This document shows, piece after piece, positions 49,815 to 57,773 of a DNA stretch of 64,000 nucleotides. The position numbers and the translations under genes were made by a program. The DNA is taken from NCBI GenBank assembly GCA_044239865.1, contig JBIIAO010000003.1:310001-374000 (forward strand). The letters are read 5' to 3'. Below the pieces are notes generated by a model. The model was not told where the DNA came from, did no database searches, and saw only the letters and a list, made by a program, of their open reading frames with translations. Source of the DNA: CAIZGX01 sp044239865 (lineage in GTDB: Bacteria > Bacteroidota > Bacteroidia > Flavobacteriales_D > Sanyastnellaceae). Within the stretch, counting starts at the first letter, position 1. Each line of letters starts with the position of its first letter.

Positions 49815-51287
49815 GTGCAAGCGATAAATGTAGTCTGGTTAAAACGCGATTTGAGGTTCGTAGATCACGAGCCACTTTTTCATGCGCAAGGAGCTGAACT
49901 GCCATTTGTACTGCTATACATCTTCGAACCTTCGGTTATGTGTCATCACGATTCAGATGTGCGTCATTGGCGTTTCGTGTATGAGTCGCTTCAAGATTTG
50001 AATCAACGTCTGAAGCCTTTCAATAAACACATTGAAATCTTTCACGACGAAGCCATGCGTGTGTTCGAGGAACTGACTTTGAACTTCAACATACAGACTG
50101 TTTTTTCTTCGCAAGAATCGGGAAACCTATTTACGTACGAACGCGACATTAACATTTCGGAATTCCTTCATTCCAGGAATATTCAATGGAACGAATTTCA
50201 AACCAACGGCGTTGTTCGAAGATTGAAGTCTCGTCCGCAATGGCCGAAGATGTGGGAAGATACCATGCGAACGCCTTCCTTCAACATTCAGTTAGATACA
50301 CTTCAAATTTATAATTTCAATTCGGAAAATAATTTCAATTCAAATCGAAATTCCCTTCCAACAGAAATCACAGAACGCAATCCAAATTTTCAACCTGGAG
50401 GTGAATCGTTGGCATGGAGATATTTGAAGAATTTTCTTGCGGAGCGAAGCGTGAATTACAGTAAACACATCAGCAGCCCTTCGCTCAGTCGGAAAGGTTG
50501 CAGCCGTCTTTCGCCATACTTGGCGTATGGAAACATAAGCATGCGAGCGGTTTATCAGTATACCGTTCAACATTATCAGACATCAACGAACAAAAGAGCG
50601 CTATCCAATTTCATTTCGCGATTGCATTGGCATTGCCACTTCATTCAAAAATTTGAAACGGAATGCCGGTATGAAATAGAGAACATCAATCGAGCGTACA
50701 ACGTCTTGGTTAAACCGAAGAATGAAGTGTATATAAAAGCTTGGCAGGCAGGAATGACTGGCGTTCCGCTTGTAGATGCGTGTATGCGTTGTCTAAAGGA
50801 AACGGGTTACATCAACTTCCGCATGCGCGCCATGGTGGTTTCGTTTTTTGTATTCAACCTGTGGCAAGACTGGCGCGAACTACATTTTTTAGCACGTATG
50901 TTTCTCGATTATGAACCCGGTATTCACTATCCGCAAATTCAAATGCAAAGCGGAACCACGGGTATCAACACCATTCGTATTTACAATCCCATTACGAATT
51001 CGGAAAAGCACGATGCGAATGGAGAATTCATTAAGCGTTGGATTCCTGAATTGCGAAACATTCCGGAAGCCTTTGTTCACGAGCCTCACAAGCTTTCAAT
51101 TATTGAACAAGAAATGTATGGATGTGTCATTGGAAGGGACTATCCAATGCCCATTGTCGATGTGGAAGAAACTCGAAAACACGCAAGTGAAATCGTTTGG
51201 AGTTTCAGAAAGAAAGATGAAGTGAAGGTGGAAGGGAAACGTATTTTGAAAGCGCATGTGAGTCGGACCCGAGAAAAAAAGAAATAA
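49815..51287 (+). CDS. DNA photolyase / cryptochrome family flavoprotein
   Basis: 490 aa from a GTG start; the N-terminus INVVWLKRDLRFVDHEPL is the usual photolyase beginning. The antenna-binding alpha/beta domain spans about residues 1-130. The FAD-binding helical domain carries SRKGCSRLSPYLAYGNIS, RLHWHCHFIQKFE, TGVPLVDACMRCLKETG and NFRMRAMVVSFF. It repairs UV-induced pyrimidine dimers or acts as a blue-light receptor; the sequence alone does not decide. The C-terminus is basic and ends in KKK. It is preceded by an inverted repeat and mini-hairpin array 6. Confidence 0.88.
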   Translation: MQAINVVWLKRDLRFVDHEPLFHAQGAELPFVLLYIFEPSVMCHHDSDVRHWRFVYESLQDLNQRLKPFNKHIEIFHDEAMRVFEELTLNFNIQTVFSSQESGNLFTYERDINISEFLHSRNIQWNEFQTNGVVRRLKSRPQWPKMWEDTMRTPSFNIQLDTLQIYNFNSENNFNSNRNSLPTEITERNPNFQPGGESLAWRYLKNFLAERSVNYSKHISSPSLSRKGCSRLSPYLAYGNISMRAVYQYTVQHYQTSTNKRALSNFISRLHWHCHFIQKFETECRYEIENINRAYNVLVKPKNEVYIKAWQAGMTGVPLVDACMRCLKETGYINFRMRAMVVSFFVFNLWQDWRELHFLARMFLDYEPGIHYPQIQMQSGTTGINTIRIYNPITNSEKHDANGEFIKRWIPELRNIPEAFVHEPHKLSIIEQEMYGCVIGRDYPMPIVDVEETRKHASEIVWSFRKKDEVKVEGKRILKAHVSRTREKKK

Positions 51288-51344
51288 ACAAGCGGAGCAA
51301 TATTTTTTGTTTTATTTGCTTTATATCGATATAATATTAACCTT

Positions 51345-52118
51345 ATGAAATACTTACTTCTTTGCATGAGCGTGTTTTTGTTTTTTGGAGTGCACGCTAT
51401 AGATAATTACAGTTCCAATGAAACTTTGAATGTATTAGCGTTATCAGGATTAAAGTTTCGAGACAAACCCGATGGAAATGTTTTGCAGACTATTCATTAT
51501 GGCTCCAAAGTCGTCACACTTGAATCAAAGAACTTCAACTATCCCAAAACCGTTGAGGGTATAAAAGGGGCGTGGGTGAAAGTAAATTTCAGCGGAAACG
51601 TCGGTTATGTTTTTGATGGTTTTCTCTCGAGTTTACCCGCTCCGAGTCTTTCTGATAAGAATCTTAGAACATATGTCATTAGAGAGTTTAGAGCTATTAG
51701 CAATGAAATTCCATTGTCGTTTCTCAAAAACAATGAACTAGGAGAAAGTGGCAGTAATGTTCTTTTTCTTGAATGGAAAAATCAGAAGTGTGCTTACGAA
51801 GAGAGTTTCTATTACGAAGGTGGTGGAGAAAGTCTTTGTATACCAGGAGTGTCGATGGAAGAGGCTTATTTGTTGATGCGTATTATCGAGCGGGATACAT
51901 ATAAAGAAACGCTTGATGTTTTAAATAATGAGAATATTGATCTGCGACCATATAATCAATTTGTATTAAATGGTATTTCATACGAAACATTGGACAATGG
52001 TTCAGTTATCGAAAATAAAGATTATTACACCTGTGAATTGTATATGGGCTGCGAATATGGGCTTACAATTGTTAGGCATAATGGCTACGTCATTATTAAT
52101 GTAGGTGGTGGATGTTAA
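51345..52118 (+). CDS. exported protein with SH3-like (SH3b) domain
   Basis: 257 aa; signal peptide ends near GVHA. Residues about 25-95 fit a bacterial SH3 domain (LNVLALSGLKFRDKPDGNVL, VKVNFSGNVGYVFDGFLSSL). The remainder, with many Glu/Tyr/Cys residues and CEYGLTIV..GYVIINVGGGC at the end, is not recognised. Similar in architecture to the protein at 54088. SH3b domains often bind peptidoglycan, but the role here is unknown. Confidence 0.7.
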   Translation: MKYLLLCMSVFLFFGVHAIDNYSSNETLNVLALSGLKFRDKPDGNVLQTIHYGSKVVTLESKNFNYPKTVEGIKGAWVKVNFSGNVGYVFDGFLSSLPAPSLSDKNLRTYVIREFRAISNEIPLSFLKNNELGESGSNVLFLEWKNQKCAYEESFYYEGGGESLCIPGVSMEEAYLLMRIIERDTYKETLDVLNNENIDLRPYNQFVLNGISYETLDNGSVIENKDYYTCELYMGCEYGLTIVRHNGYVIINVGGGC

Positions 52119-52197
52119 TGCATTTGTTTGCGATTAATTAATACTTGATTCAAGATGAATTGCATTACTTTTATTTCTTAAGATAAAAGTCTATTCC

Positions 52198-52809
52198 ATG
52201 ATTAAATTTAATTTCTCTCAGTTAGCAATTGCATTGTCAATAGCCTTGTTCGTAACAACACCTAATGCAGTTGTTGCTAGTGTTCAAAATAATCTCACCA
52301 AAGTCAATTCGTTAGTACCCGATAAATTGCCTGCAGGATATAAGCTTTTGGAAGGTGAGACAATAATTAGTATCGGTGATTTAGATTTAGACGGAATGGC
52401 GGATGCCGTTGCCTTTTGCAAGAAGGAAGGCCTTCAAGCAGGCTTTGTAGTTTATTTAAGTAAGTCGAATCAATATGTTTATTCAGAGTTCGAAGATTTT
52501 AATGGAGAAGGGGAGCCAATGACAAGAAAAGCATCACTCACAGAAAAGTCAATCAAAATAGAATGTTTAGGGTTATATGCTTATGACAAGTTAGCCATAG
52601 GCTATGATGCAGTAAAGAATGAACTGTACTTTCAGAGGTTTGAATTTGAATATTCCATGAATAACCATGAGGTTTGGCATAAAGGTCTGATTTATCTATC
52701 AAATGGAAAATACGTTGGAAATAAAAACGGAAAGTCAATTACAACCCACCCTACAAGAATTTCCATTTCGCGGAGTAAGGAGTTTTTAGATTTGACCAGG
52801 GCTTACTAA
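52198..52809 (+). CDS. exported hypothetical protein, 203 aa
   Basis: The signal peptide ends near VVASV. The mature part contains an FG-GAP-like IGDLDLDGMADAVAFCKKEG, which suggests a single Ca-binding propeller-type blade, then strand-rich sequence without recognised motifs. No partner is evident. Confidence 0.6.
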   Translation: MIKFNFSQLAIALSIALFVTTPNAVVASVQNNLTKVNSLVPDKLPAGYKLLEGETIISIGDLDLDGMADAVAFCKKEGLQAGFVVYLSKSNQYVYSEFEDFNGEGEPMTRKASLTEKSIKIECLGLYAYDKLAIGYDAVKNELYFQRFEFEYSMNNHEVWHKGLIYLSNGKYVGNKNGKSITTHPTRISISRSKEFLDLTRAY

Positions 52810-52890
52810 GTCACAATATCAAATTTGAATTGTTGGAAAGGTGCGCCAGGTGAATATATTTCAAACAGAATAGCAACCAATCTTTACCGA

Positions 52891-53661
52891 ATGAAATTAT
52901 ATTCAATTCTTCTTGTGATGCTAGTTGTACAATCCTGTTCAAGTGCGAGCTCGAATAAACAGAATAATTCAGTTAGCCAACCGATTCAATCTTCGGAAAA
53001 AGAAGTGAAAAAAGATTCACTTCCGCCAGAGAAATTGCTGCCTGTTAGGCCTGAGTTGGTAGATGTTCAAATCGTAAGTCCTGCAATTAAAGTAGATCTT
53101 AAATACACGTATTCAGATAATTTTATTGGCGATACTCTGTACTTCTTAATAAAGAAGGCCTATTTGCAAAAGGATGTTGCTCAGAAATTGGCAGAAGCAC
53201 AGCGGTTATTAACCGCAATGAATCCAGACCTGCATTTATTGGTTTACGATGCTATTCGCCCAAGAGAAGTGCAAACGCGCATGTGGGTGGCCTTGGATTC
53301 GATACCCGTTTCTCAACGTGTAAATTTCGTCTCCAATCCGAAAAACGGAAGCATACACAACTATGGAGCGGCAGTAGATTTAACCATTTGCGATGGCAGC
53401 GGCAAGCCACTCGATATGGGTGCTGGATTTGATGACATTCGGAAAATTGCATACCCATCTATGGAGAAACGATTTTTGCAATCGGGCGAGTTAATACAAT
53501 TGCACATCGATAACAGAAATATCCTTCGCGGCGTCATGCGCAAGGCGGGATTTTCGAGTATCCCAACAGAATGGTGGCACTTCAACTCCTGTTCAAGACA
53601 AACCGCTAAAGCGAAGTATAAAATAATGGAGACTGAGGCAGATATTTTTATTTCGAATTAA
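52891..53661 (+). CDS. D-alanyl-D-alanine dipeptidase-like lipoprotein (VanX/DdpX family, M15D)
   Basis: 256 aa from ATG 52891, chosen because it gives a lipoprotein signal MKLYSILLVMLVVQSC (Cys16); the frame is open 66 nt upstream without one. Zn-peptidase motifs are seen: SIHNYGAAVDLTI near residue 154 (the SxHxxGxAxD metal site) and TEWWHFN near residue 226 (ExxH). Family members cleave D-Ala-D-Ala and take part in peptidoglycan recycling. The lipid anchor places it in the envelope. No van genes are near, so a resistance role is not indicated. Confidence 0.85.
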   Translation: MKLYSILLVMLVVQSCSSASSNKQNNSVSQPIQSSEKEVKKDSLPPEKLLPVRPELVDVQIVSPAIKVDLKYTYSDNFIGDTLYFLIKKAYLQKDVAQKLAEAQRLLTAMNPDLHLLVYDAIRPREVQTRMWVALDSIPVSQRVNFVSNPKNGSIHNYGAAVDLTICDGSGKPLDMGAGFDDIRKIAYPSMEKRFLQSGELIQLHIDNRNILRGVMRKAGFSSIPTEWWHFNSCSRQTAKAKYKIMETEADIFISN

Positions 53662-53716
53662 ACTAATTTCACTCGCTGTTGAAAGTTTAATCTGAATGAA
53701 CTAACTTAGTCTAATT

Positions 53717-54070
53717 ATGAAAAACCTTTTAATACTTTTTGTTTTCCTCGGATTAGGATCAACAATTTATGGTCAGACAAAGCCATACTCAGACGGGAGT
53801 TATGAGTTCAGAATATTCGATAAGGAATATCAGAAATCAACAGCAATTTGTAAAGTTACCATTACCGGAAATAAAATTCAAGCGAGGGTTATAGAGGCTT
53901 TGCTTGATGATATTTACTCAGAGAATCAACTCGTTTACAAAGGATCCCTTAAAAAAATTGGTAAATATTGGTATATTATCGAACCTGGATCACTGCCAGT
54001 TTCCGATCCGGATTTTGAATTTTCGTCGACTCGAATTGATTTTAAAAGAAGATTGATTATACATTATTAA
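53717..54070 (+). CDS. small exported hypothetical protein, 117 aa
   Basis: Signal peptide ends near TIYGQ. The mature part is strand-rich (YEFRIFDKEYQKSTAICKVT, KIGKYWYIIEPGSLPV), with no family recognised. It lies 17 bp before the SH3b gene at 54088 and is probably co-transcribed. Confidence 0.6.
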   Translation: MKNLLILFVFLGLGSTIYGQTKPYSDGSYEFRIFDKEYQKSTAICKVTITGNKIQARVIEALLDDIYSENQLVYKGSLKKIGKYWYIIEPGSLPVSDPDFEFSSTRIDFKRRLIIHY

Positions 54071-54087
54071 CACAAAAAATAATCATC

Positions 54088-54639
54088 ATGAGACATTATC
54101 TCTTTCTTTTATTCCTCCTTCCAATTTCAATTTTTGCTCAAACTGAATTAATCATTCAAGGTGATGTGGTGAATATTCGCAAAGCACCAAACGTGCAAGG
54201 TGAAGTTGTAGCGAAGGTGAAAAGATTTGAAAGTTTAACCGTTTTACAAAAAGCGTCACAAGATTTTATAGGGGGAGTAACAGACTATTGGTATCGTGTT
54301 CAAACTTCTACAGGAAAGGTAGGGTATGTGTTTGGGAATTTCACTTCTTTGAAAATGGAAGGACAAAAGACGGAAGTTCTTGTTTTGACAGATATGTTTT
54401 TTGGAGATTGTTTGCATCTTGCATTTGGTGACCACAGTTTTGGTCTGGCCTATAACAATTACGGTTCAGTCGATGATCTAATCGATGACGCGGATTCTGA
54501 TGCTCCGAAGTACGTTGGTAAAAAGTTCAGAGTAACCTATAACGATTTGTTCACCATGTACTACGAGGCTTGCAATGGAGATTTACCCGGTAAATTAATC
54601 AAGACTGAAACCATTGTGAATTTACAGTTAGTCAATTAA
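54088..54639 (+). CDS. exported SH3b-domain protein, 183 aa
   Basis: Signal peptide ends near SIFAQ. A bacterial SH3 domain follows (VVNIRKAPNVQGEVVAKVKR ... YWYRVQTSTGKVGYVFGNF). The C-terminal part, EVLVLTDMFFGDCLHLAFGD, then YNDLFTMYYEACNG, is not recognised. Similar architecture to the protein at 51345. Confidence 0.7.
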   Translation: MRHYLFLLFLLPISIFAQTELIIQGDVVNIRKAPNVQGEVVAKVKRFESLTVLQKASQDFIGGVTDYWYRVQTSTGKVGYVFGNFTSLKMEGQKTEVLVLTDMFFGDCLHLAFGDHSFGLAYNNYGSVDDLIDDADSDAPKYVGKKFRVTYNDLFTMYYEACNGDLPGKLIKTETIVNLQLVN

Positions 54640-54681
54640 TAGGATTTGTTTAGAATCTTGAATTCACTTCGAGTTTCCTTC

Positions 54682-54705
54682 TATTTTAGCGTTCAAATTT
54701 TGAAC
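54682..54705. promoter_or_regulatory. near-consensus -7 box and palindrome before tcdA-like gene
   Basis: TATTTTAG at 54682-54689 is followed at once by the perfect palindrome GTTCAAATTTTGAAC (54691-54705), which ends 1 nt before the ATG. The palindrome covers the expected transcription start, so it could be an operator or a short mRNA hairpin. Confidence 0.45.
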
Positions 54706-54706
54706 A

Positions 54707-55429
54707 ATGGAAGATCTAAGTTGGTTGTCTCGAACAAGTTTGCTAATCGGAGAAGAGACTCTTCGGAAGTTAACGACCAAACATGTCATGGTAGTAGGGA
54801 TGGGCGGCGTAGGATCCTTCGCAGCGGAATTCATTGCTCGAGCGGGCATTGGTAAAATGACAATCATTGACGGAGATATTGTAGATCCTACAAATAGAAA
54901 TCGTCAACTTCCTGCCTTAGCTACGAATCATGGTGAATCGAAAGTGGAAATCATGGCTGAACGTATTCGCGCGATCAATCCAGAAATTGAATTGACTGTT
55001 GTGAAGGAGTTTGTGAATCCGACTTTGGTAGAAGAACACCTGAAAAGCAAACCCGATTATTTGATAGACGCCATTGATAGCATTACCCCAAAGCTCACTT
55101 TTATTCGAATGGCATTTGAGCATAAAATTCCTCTGGTAAGTAGTATGGGTGCAGGCGCGAAGTTGGATCCAACGAAACTTCAGGTCGTAGATATTTCAAA
55201 GACATACAACTGTCCCTTCGCCCAGCAAATAAGAAAAAATTTAAAATCGAGCGGTATTCGCAAAGGAGTGAAGGTGGTCTTCAGCCCCGAACTCCCAATT
55301 AAAGAAAGTCTTATGCTTACCGATGGAAAGAATTATAAGAAGTCGGCATACGGAACCATATCCTACATGCCGGCTACTTTCGGAAGCGTGGTCGCCTCAG
55401 TTGCAATTAGAGATTTAATGCAAGCTTAG
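54707..55429 (+). CDS. tcdA: tRNA threonylcarbamoyladenosine dehydratase (TcdA/CsdL-like, ThiF/E1 superfamily)
   Basis: 240 aa. ATP-dependent cyclisation of t6A37 in tRNA to ct6A. Seen: VMVVGMGGVGSFAAEFIARA (nucleotide-binding loop, residues about 28-47), DGDIVDPTNRNRQ (Asp/Arg that bind ATP), LIDAIDSITPKL, and VSSMGAGAKLDPTKLQV. The length fits the family. Its stop overlaps the end of a small convergent ORF. Confidence 0.88.
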   Translation: MEDLSWLSRTSLLIGEETLRKLTTKHVMVVGMGGVGSFAAEFIARAGIGKMTIIDGDIVDPTNRNRQLPALATNHGESKVEIMAERIRAINPEIELTVVKEFVNPTLVEEHLKSKPDYLIDAIDSITPKLTFIRMAFEHKIPLVSSMGAGAKLDPTKLQVVDISKTYNCPFAQQIRKNLKSSGIRKGVKVVFSPELPIKESLMLTDGKNYKKSAYGTISYMPATFGSVVASVAIRDLMQA

Positions 55430-55530
55430 TCGTACTTCGGCTTCTTATCACGCTTTTCAGCTTTCTTTTCTTTAGCTGTTTTTGTAGGAACTTTTTTCTC
55501 TTCCTTTTTAACGTCTTTTCCTTTTCCCAT
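55426..55530 (-). CDS. small lysine-rich basic protein, 34 aa
   Basis: ATG at 55530, TAA at 55426-55428. The peptide begins MGKGKDVKKEEKK and ends KRDKKPKYD, with 16 lysines in 34 residues. It has no membrane segment. The MGKG start and length recall small ribosome-associated basic proteins such as THX, but it is not a clear member. It overlaps the tcdA stop by a few bases. Confidence 0.5.
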   Translation of the reverse strand: MGKGKDVKKEEKKVPTKTAKEKKAEKRDKKPKYD

Positions 55531-55576
55531 GGTGTGTGTTATTAATGGTTAACGATTCGAATTTAAGGTGAAATTT

Positions 55577-55999
55577 TTATTTCAACTCAAAATCTTTGAA
55601 ATCGAATCCAGGACTCACTTGACAGCCCACTAGACAAAACTCTGAATGCGCCGCCAGTCGAGCACCGAACCAAGTATTCGCAGGTACCACGTGCTGAAGA
55701 ACTTCACCATTCAAAATGTCCTTTCCTAATGGAGTGATTGACTCATTTCCTTCAGAGTCCTGTTCAATAATTTCTAATGTATCTCCGTCATGGAAATACC
55801 AAATCTCATCGCTCTTGATACGATGAAGCGCAGAGGTCTGTCCTTTTTCGAGAAGAAAATAAATACTGGTGCAGATGGAACGTTCCCCATCAAATCCAGT
55901 GAATTGAAAAGATTCCGCGCTTCGGAAGTTCTCTTTGTAATAGCCACCTTCAGGATGAGGTTGCATGTGAAGTTGATCTATGTATTCTTTTGCTTTCAT
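55577..55999 (-). CDS. cupin family protein (DUF985-like)
   Basis: 140 aa. Seen: MQPHPEGGYYKENFRS, YFLLEKGQTSALHRIKSDEI, WYFHDGDTLEIIE, VVPANTWFGARL and FCLVGCQVSPGFDFKDFEL, which follow the DUF985/Cupin_5 pattern with the His and Glu of a metal or ligand site. The substrate is unknown. Divergent from the DUF4836-like gene across about 77 bp. Confidence 0.82.
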   Translation of the reverse strand: MKAKEYIDQLHMQPHPEGGYYKENFRSAESFQFTGFDGERSICTSIYFLLEKGQTSALHRIKSDEIWYFHDGDTLEIIEQDSEGNESITPLGKDILNGEVLQHVVPANTWFGARLAAHSEFCLVGCQVSPGFDFKDFELK

Positions 56000-56061
56000 G
56001 TTATTGATTTCGGCGTGAAATATAAAGCGTAAATTTATAACCCTTCAAAATAAGAATGCCT

Positions 56062-56069
56062 TAAATTTG
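56062..56069 (+). promoter_or_regulatory. Bacteroidota -7 promoter box
   Basis: TAAATTTG, an exact TAnnTTTG match 7 nt before the ATG at 56077. Confidence 0.6.
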
Positions 56070-56076
56070 AGTCATT

Positions 56077-57771
56077 ATGAAAAAATCCGTAAAGACAGGT
56101 CTTATAATCGGTGGAACATCTCTCGTTCTAGGATTAGCTGCATTGTTCTGGTATTTAGGTATGTCGAACAACAACAAGCTCATTGCCAAAATACCGAAGG
56201 ATGCCGCAATGGTGTTCAAGGCTGACGTAAAAAGCTTAGCTGATAAATCAGAGTTTAAGCAATGGAAAGATTTAGCCATGTTCAATGAGATGGGTAAAGA
56301 CGGAGAAGTATTTAACGAAGTACTCGATCATCCGAAGAAAAGCGGAGTGAATTTTTTACAAAACGCCTACGGATTCGTGGGTAAAGGTGAAGACCAATTC
56401 GGAGGAATCGTTTTCGGAATAAATGACGCAAAGGAATTTGAAGAAACCGTAACCAAAATTGACGATGGAGTTGAAGTTCAAAAGACAGATGGATTGTATA
56501 CCGCTGAGTTGGATAAAGGTGATGTGGCTTTAGTTTGGGACAAGAATGTGGCTCTTCTGTATTTCAGAAATGCAGACGATGTTATGGAAAAAGCAAAGCA
56601 GGCCTTTGCTCAAGACGAGGACATGAGCATGTTGGAAAACGATACCTACATGGAATATGAGTCTTTAGATGCTGACCTTGGGTTATACATGAACGCGAAG
56701 AATTTCCAAGAGTTAGTTGGAAGTATGAGCATTATGCCTAAGGAGCAATTACAATCAATGGACAAAGTAGAGGGGATTGGCATGACTGTTCTTTTCGAAG
56801 ACAAACAGATGCTTGTAGACGCAATATACTACCCCGTAGAAGGTGCAACTCCGGAAGAAATTTCTATGATGAAAGAAGAGGGTGTCACGACAGATTTGAT
56901 GAAACTGATTTCTCCAACACAACCCAAAGGATTTTATGCAGCGAATATGAATCTCGATAAAATTCTAGGTCTTTATCCTCAAATAAATGAAGAGATGATG
57001 AAGGACGGATTTTCAATAGATGAATTTAAAAATGGGTTAACAGGAGAGATGTCTTTCTCATTGATAGACATTAAAAATGTGCAAACCATTGGTGAAGTTG
57101 CAGATTATAGCAATTGGGACCCTTATGGAATGTATGGTTCTGAAGTGCCAATGAAAAAAGATACGCTCAATGAATTAACCCCCATCTATAAGATAAACCT
57201 AGGTCTGAAAGATCGCGGAATCATTGATAATCTTATCTCGAAGTTTGTTGCGAAAATGAATGAATCAGTTCAGGTGGAAGAAATGGTTGCTATTGAAGAA
57301 TTAATGAAGTCAAGCTATGACTCTTACATGACGCCTTATGACAATTTAGTGGAAGAAATCGAAGAGCCGCAAGTAAAACGATACCAATACAACGGCCTAG
57401 AAGTTTTGGAAATGGAAGACGTAAAACTGTTCTACAAATACGAAGGAAATTATCTTTCAATTTCCAACGATGAATCGGCCTTTGCTTCACAGAACTTTTC
57501 ATGGGAAGATGAATTAGAAGAAATGCTTACTGAAAAGGCGGGGTCGGGATACATGGACATGAACTATAAGAATTATCCGGACATTGAGCGTGAGAATAAA
57601 AACACAGTAGACGAAATGAAAAGCTTTTTAGAGATGATGGACAATATGAAGTTTTCTTCAGATGGAATGACCATGCATTTCGAGATGAACTTCACAGACA
57701 GTCCCGATCACATTCTATGGCGCATGATGAAAACCGTAGACGCAAAAGTTTCAGAAAAGAAAAGAAGCTAA
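56077..57771 (+). CDS. membrane-anchored DUF4836-like protein
   Basis: 564 aa with one N-terminal transmembrane helix (about residues 8-28) and no cleavage motif. The large extracytoplasmic part begins KLIAKIPKDAAMVFKADVKS, a pattern typical of DUF4836/DUF3352-type proteins of Bacteroidota. It is rich in Met, Glu and Asp (EMGKDGEVFNEV, MSMLENDTYMEYESLDADLG). Function unknown. It converges with the DUF4403-like gene with 2 nt between them. Confidence 0.7.
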   Translation: MKKSVKTGLIIGGTSLVLGLAALFWYLGMSNNNKLIAKIPKDAAMVFKADVKSLADKSEFKQWKDLAMFNEMGKDGEVFNEVLDHPKKSGVNFLQNAYGFVGKGEDQFGGIVFGINDAKEFEETVTKIDDGVEVQKTDGLYTAELDKGDVALVWDKNVALLYFRNADDVMEKAKQAFAQDEDMSMLENDTYMEYESLDADLGLYMNAKNFQELVGSMSIMPKEQLQSMDKVEGIGMTVLFEDKQMLVDAIYYPVEGATPEEISMMKEEGVTTDLMKLISPTQPKGFYAANMNLDKILGLYPQINEEMMKDGFSIDEFKNGLTGEMSFSLIDIKNVQTIGEVADYSNWDPYGMYGSEVPMKKDTLNELTPIYKINLGLKDRGIIDNLISKFVAKMNESVQVEEMVAIEELMKSSYDSYMTPYDNLVEEIEEPQVKRYQYNGLEVLEMEDVKLFYKYEGNYLSISNDESAFASQNFSWEDELEEMLTEKAGSGYMDMNYKNYPDIERENKNTVDEMKSFLEMMDNMKFSSDGMTMHFEMNFTDSPDHILWRMMKTVDAKVSEKKRS

Positions 57772-57773
57772 AA

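Noticed and set aside
52825..52890. Upstream extension of the VanX-like gene
   Set aside because: Start at 52891 gives a lipoprotein signal; the extension does not.
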